From positions 1 through 33,751 of the forward strand of contig NZ_MVIJ01000051.1 in NCBI RefSeq assembly GCF_002086735.1: DNA of 33,751 bases. Direction: 5' to 3'. The notes under the pieces were generated by a model that had not been told where the DNA came from, made no database searches, and saw only the letters and a list, made by a program, of their open reading frames with translations. A program made the position numbers and the translations under genes. Numbering within the stretch: position 1 is the stretch's first letter; every line of letters begins with the position of its first letter. This DNA is from Mycobacterium scrofulaceum. GTDB lineage: Bacteria; Actinomycetota; Actinomycetes; Mycobacteriales; Mycobacteriaceae. Shown here one piece after another: positions 32,775 through 33,751 of this stretch.

Positions 32775-33647
32775 ATGAGCATCGATTTCACCCCTGACCC
32801 CACGCTCTACCCGTTCCAGTCGCGCTGGTTCGACAGCTCGCGGGGACGCATGCACTACATCGACGAAGGCCCCGAAGGGTTTACGGGCCCGCCGATTCTG
32901 CTGTTCCACGGCAACCCGACGTGGAGCTTCCTGTATCGCAACATCGTCCTCGCGCTGCGTGACAAATTCCGCTGCATCGCCCCGGACTACCTCGGGTTCG
33001 GGCTCTCGGACCGGCCCGCGGGGTTCGGGTACACCATCGAGGAGCATGCCCGGGTAGTCGGCGAGTTCGTCGACCACCTGGAACTGGACGGCTACCTGAC
33101 GATGGGCCAGGACTGGGGCGGACCGATCAGCATGGCGGTCGCGGTGGAGCGCGCCGAGCGGGTGCGCGGCGTCGTCCTGGGCAACACCTGGTTCTGGCCG
33201 GCGGACGATTTCACGCCCAAGCTGTTCAGCCGGGTGATGTCAAGTCCCCCAATGCAATACGCGATCTTGCGGCACAACTTCTTCGTCGAGCGTCTCGTCC
33301 CCGCGGGAACCGAGCACCGCCCGAGCGACGCGGTGATGGAGCACTACCGGGCGGTGCAGCCCAACCCCGAGGCACGCAAGGGCGTCGCGGAGATGCCCAA
33401 GCAGATCCTGGCCGCCCATCCGCTGCTGGCCCGGCTCGCCCGGGAGGTGCCGGCCAAACTGGGCGCCAAACCCGCCCTGTTCGTCTGGGGCATGAAGGAC
33501 TTCGCGTTCCGGCCCGGCCCGACCCTCCCGCGGATGCGGGCGGCCTTTCCCGACCATGTTCTGGTCGAGTTGCCCACCGCCAAGCACTTCATCCAGGAGG
33601 ACGCCCCGGACCGGATCGCCGCGGCGATCATCGAGCGCTTCGGCTGA
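32775..33647 (+). CDS. dmbC: Haloalkane dehalogenase, HLD-III type (DmbC/Rv1833c-like)
   Basis: This 290-aa alpha/beta-hydrolase hydrolyses haloalkanes to alcohol and halide. Nucleophile Asp113 lies in GQDWGG with halide-binding Trp114; Asn47 of HGNPTW is the second halide contact; His271 is in AKHFIQED. The acid is probably Asp242 in WGMKDFAF, the placement of the HLD-III subclass. It resembles M. tuberculosis Rv1833c (DmbC) throughout, including SSPPMQYAILRHNFFVERLVPAGTEHRPS. AAGGAG lies 4 nt before the ATG. The physiological substrate in mycobacteria is not known. Confidence 0.93.
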   Translation: MSIDFTPDPTLYPFQSRWFDSSRGRMHYIDEGPEGFTGPPILLFHGNPTWSFLYRNIVLALRDKFRCIAPDYLGFGLSDRPAGFGYTIEEHARVVGEFVDHLELDGYLTMGQDWGGPISMAVAVERAERVRGVVLGNTWFWPADDFTPKLFSRVMSSPPMQYAILRHNFFVERLVPAGTEHRPSDAVMEHYRAVQPNPEARKGVAEMPKQILAAHPLLARLAREVPAKLGAKPALFVWGMKDFAFRPGPTLPRMRAAFPDHVLVELPTAKHFIQEDAPDRIAAAIIERFG

Positions 33648-33727
33648 ACTTCCCGGTGGCTCTGCGCGCCTAGGTCTAAAACTGACTGAGGTTGTTGACA
33701 GTCTGAGCTCCTGATGGAAGGAGCTGC

Positions 33728-33751
33728 ATGGCTGACCGTGTTTGGAGCGAG
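33728..33751 (+). CDS. Start of a further gene, cut by the window end
   Basis: Eight codons, MADRVWSE, follow a strong ribosome-binding site (GGAAGGAG, 33715-33722). The preceding 50 bp are richer in A+T than the surroundings. The family cannot be judged from eight residues. Confidence 0.45.

Noticed and set aside
33660..33727. Insertion-sequence end at the right edge
   Set aside because: The A+T-richer stretch suggested it, but no inverted repeat or target duplication can be shown in so short a flank.

Overview
The window is high-GC mycobacterial chromosome. Gene content and order resemble the Mycobacterium tuberculosis Rv1860-Rv1833c interval read in reverse. Tandem PPE-SVP genes, a KasB-type synthase, an apa homologue and a mycobactin acyltransferase point to a slow-growing non-tuberculous Mycobacterium. 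Species cannot be fixed from the sequence alone. Comparisons with M. tuberculosis are from memory of its proteins and were not searched.

Left part (1-7022): the truncated start of apa; the molybdate ABC operon modA-modB-modC, transcribed leftward; then rightward genes for an SDR-like protein with a degenerate active site, an F420-type luciferase-like oxidoreductase, a secreted DUF4189 protein and the type II NADH dehydrogenase ndh.

Centre (7019-18431): urease genes on the minus strand, in two pieces. A PaaI-type thioesterase gene is followed by ureA-ureB-ureC-ureF. The accessory genes ureG-ureD lie about 6.6 kb further on. Between ureF and ureG sits a plus-strand island: an agmatinase/guanidinase-family ureohydrolase, two tandem PPE-SVP proteins and a 12-TM APC permease. 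Ureohydrolases release urea, the urease substrate. The split cluster can therefore be read as a nitrogen-scavenging unit: uptake through PPE and APC proteins, a guanidino compound to urea, then urea to ammonia and CO2. Sequence features make guanidine a serious candidate substrate, but this is inference.

Right part (18432-33751): a divergent region with overlapping IdeR-like iron boxes, then blaI and an M56 (BlaR-like) peptidase, gnd1 and guaB1 (GMP reductase type). Next come a stand-alone mbtK with its own iron-box-like site, two CNNM/DUF21-CBS membrane proteins, malate synthase glcB, a large VWA membrane protein with an acidic hexapeptide repeat, a KasB paralogue outside the FAS-II locus, and haloalkane dehalogenase dmbC. 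The last 24 bases open a further gene.

No rRNA, tRNA, CRISPR array or complete insertion sequence was recognised.
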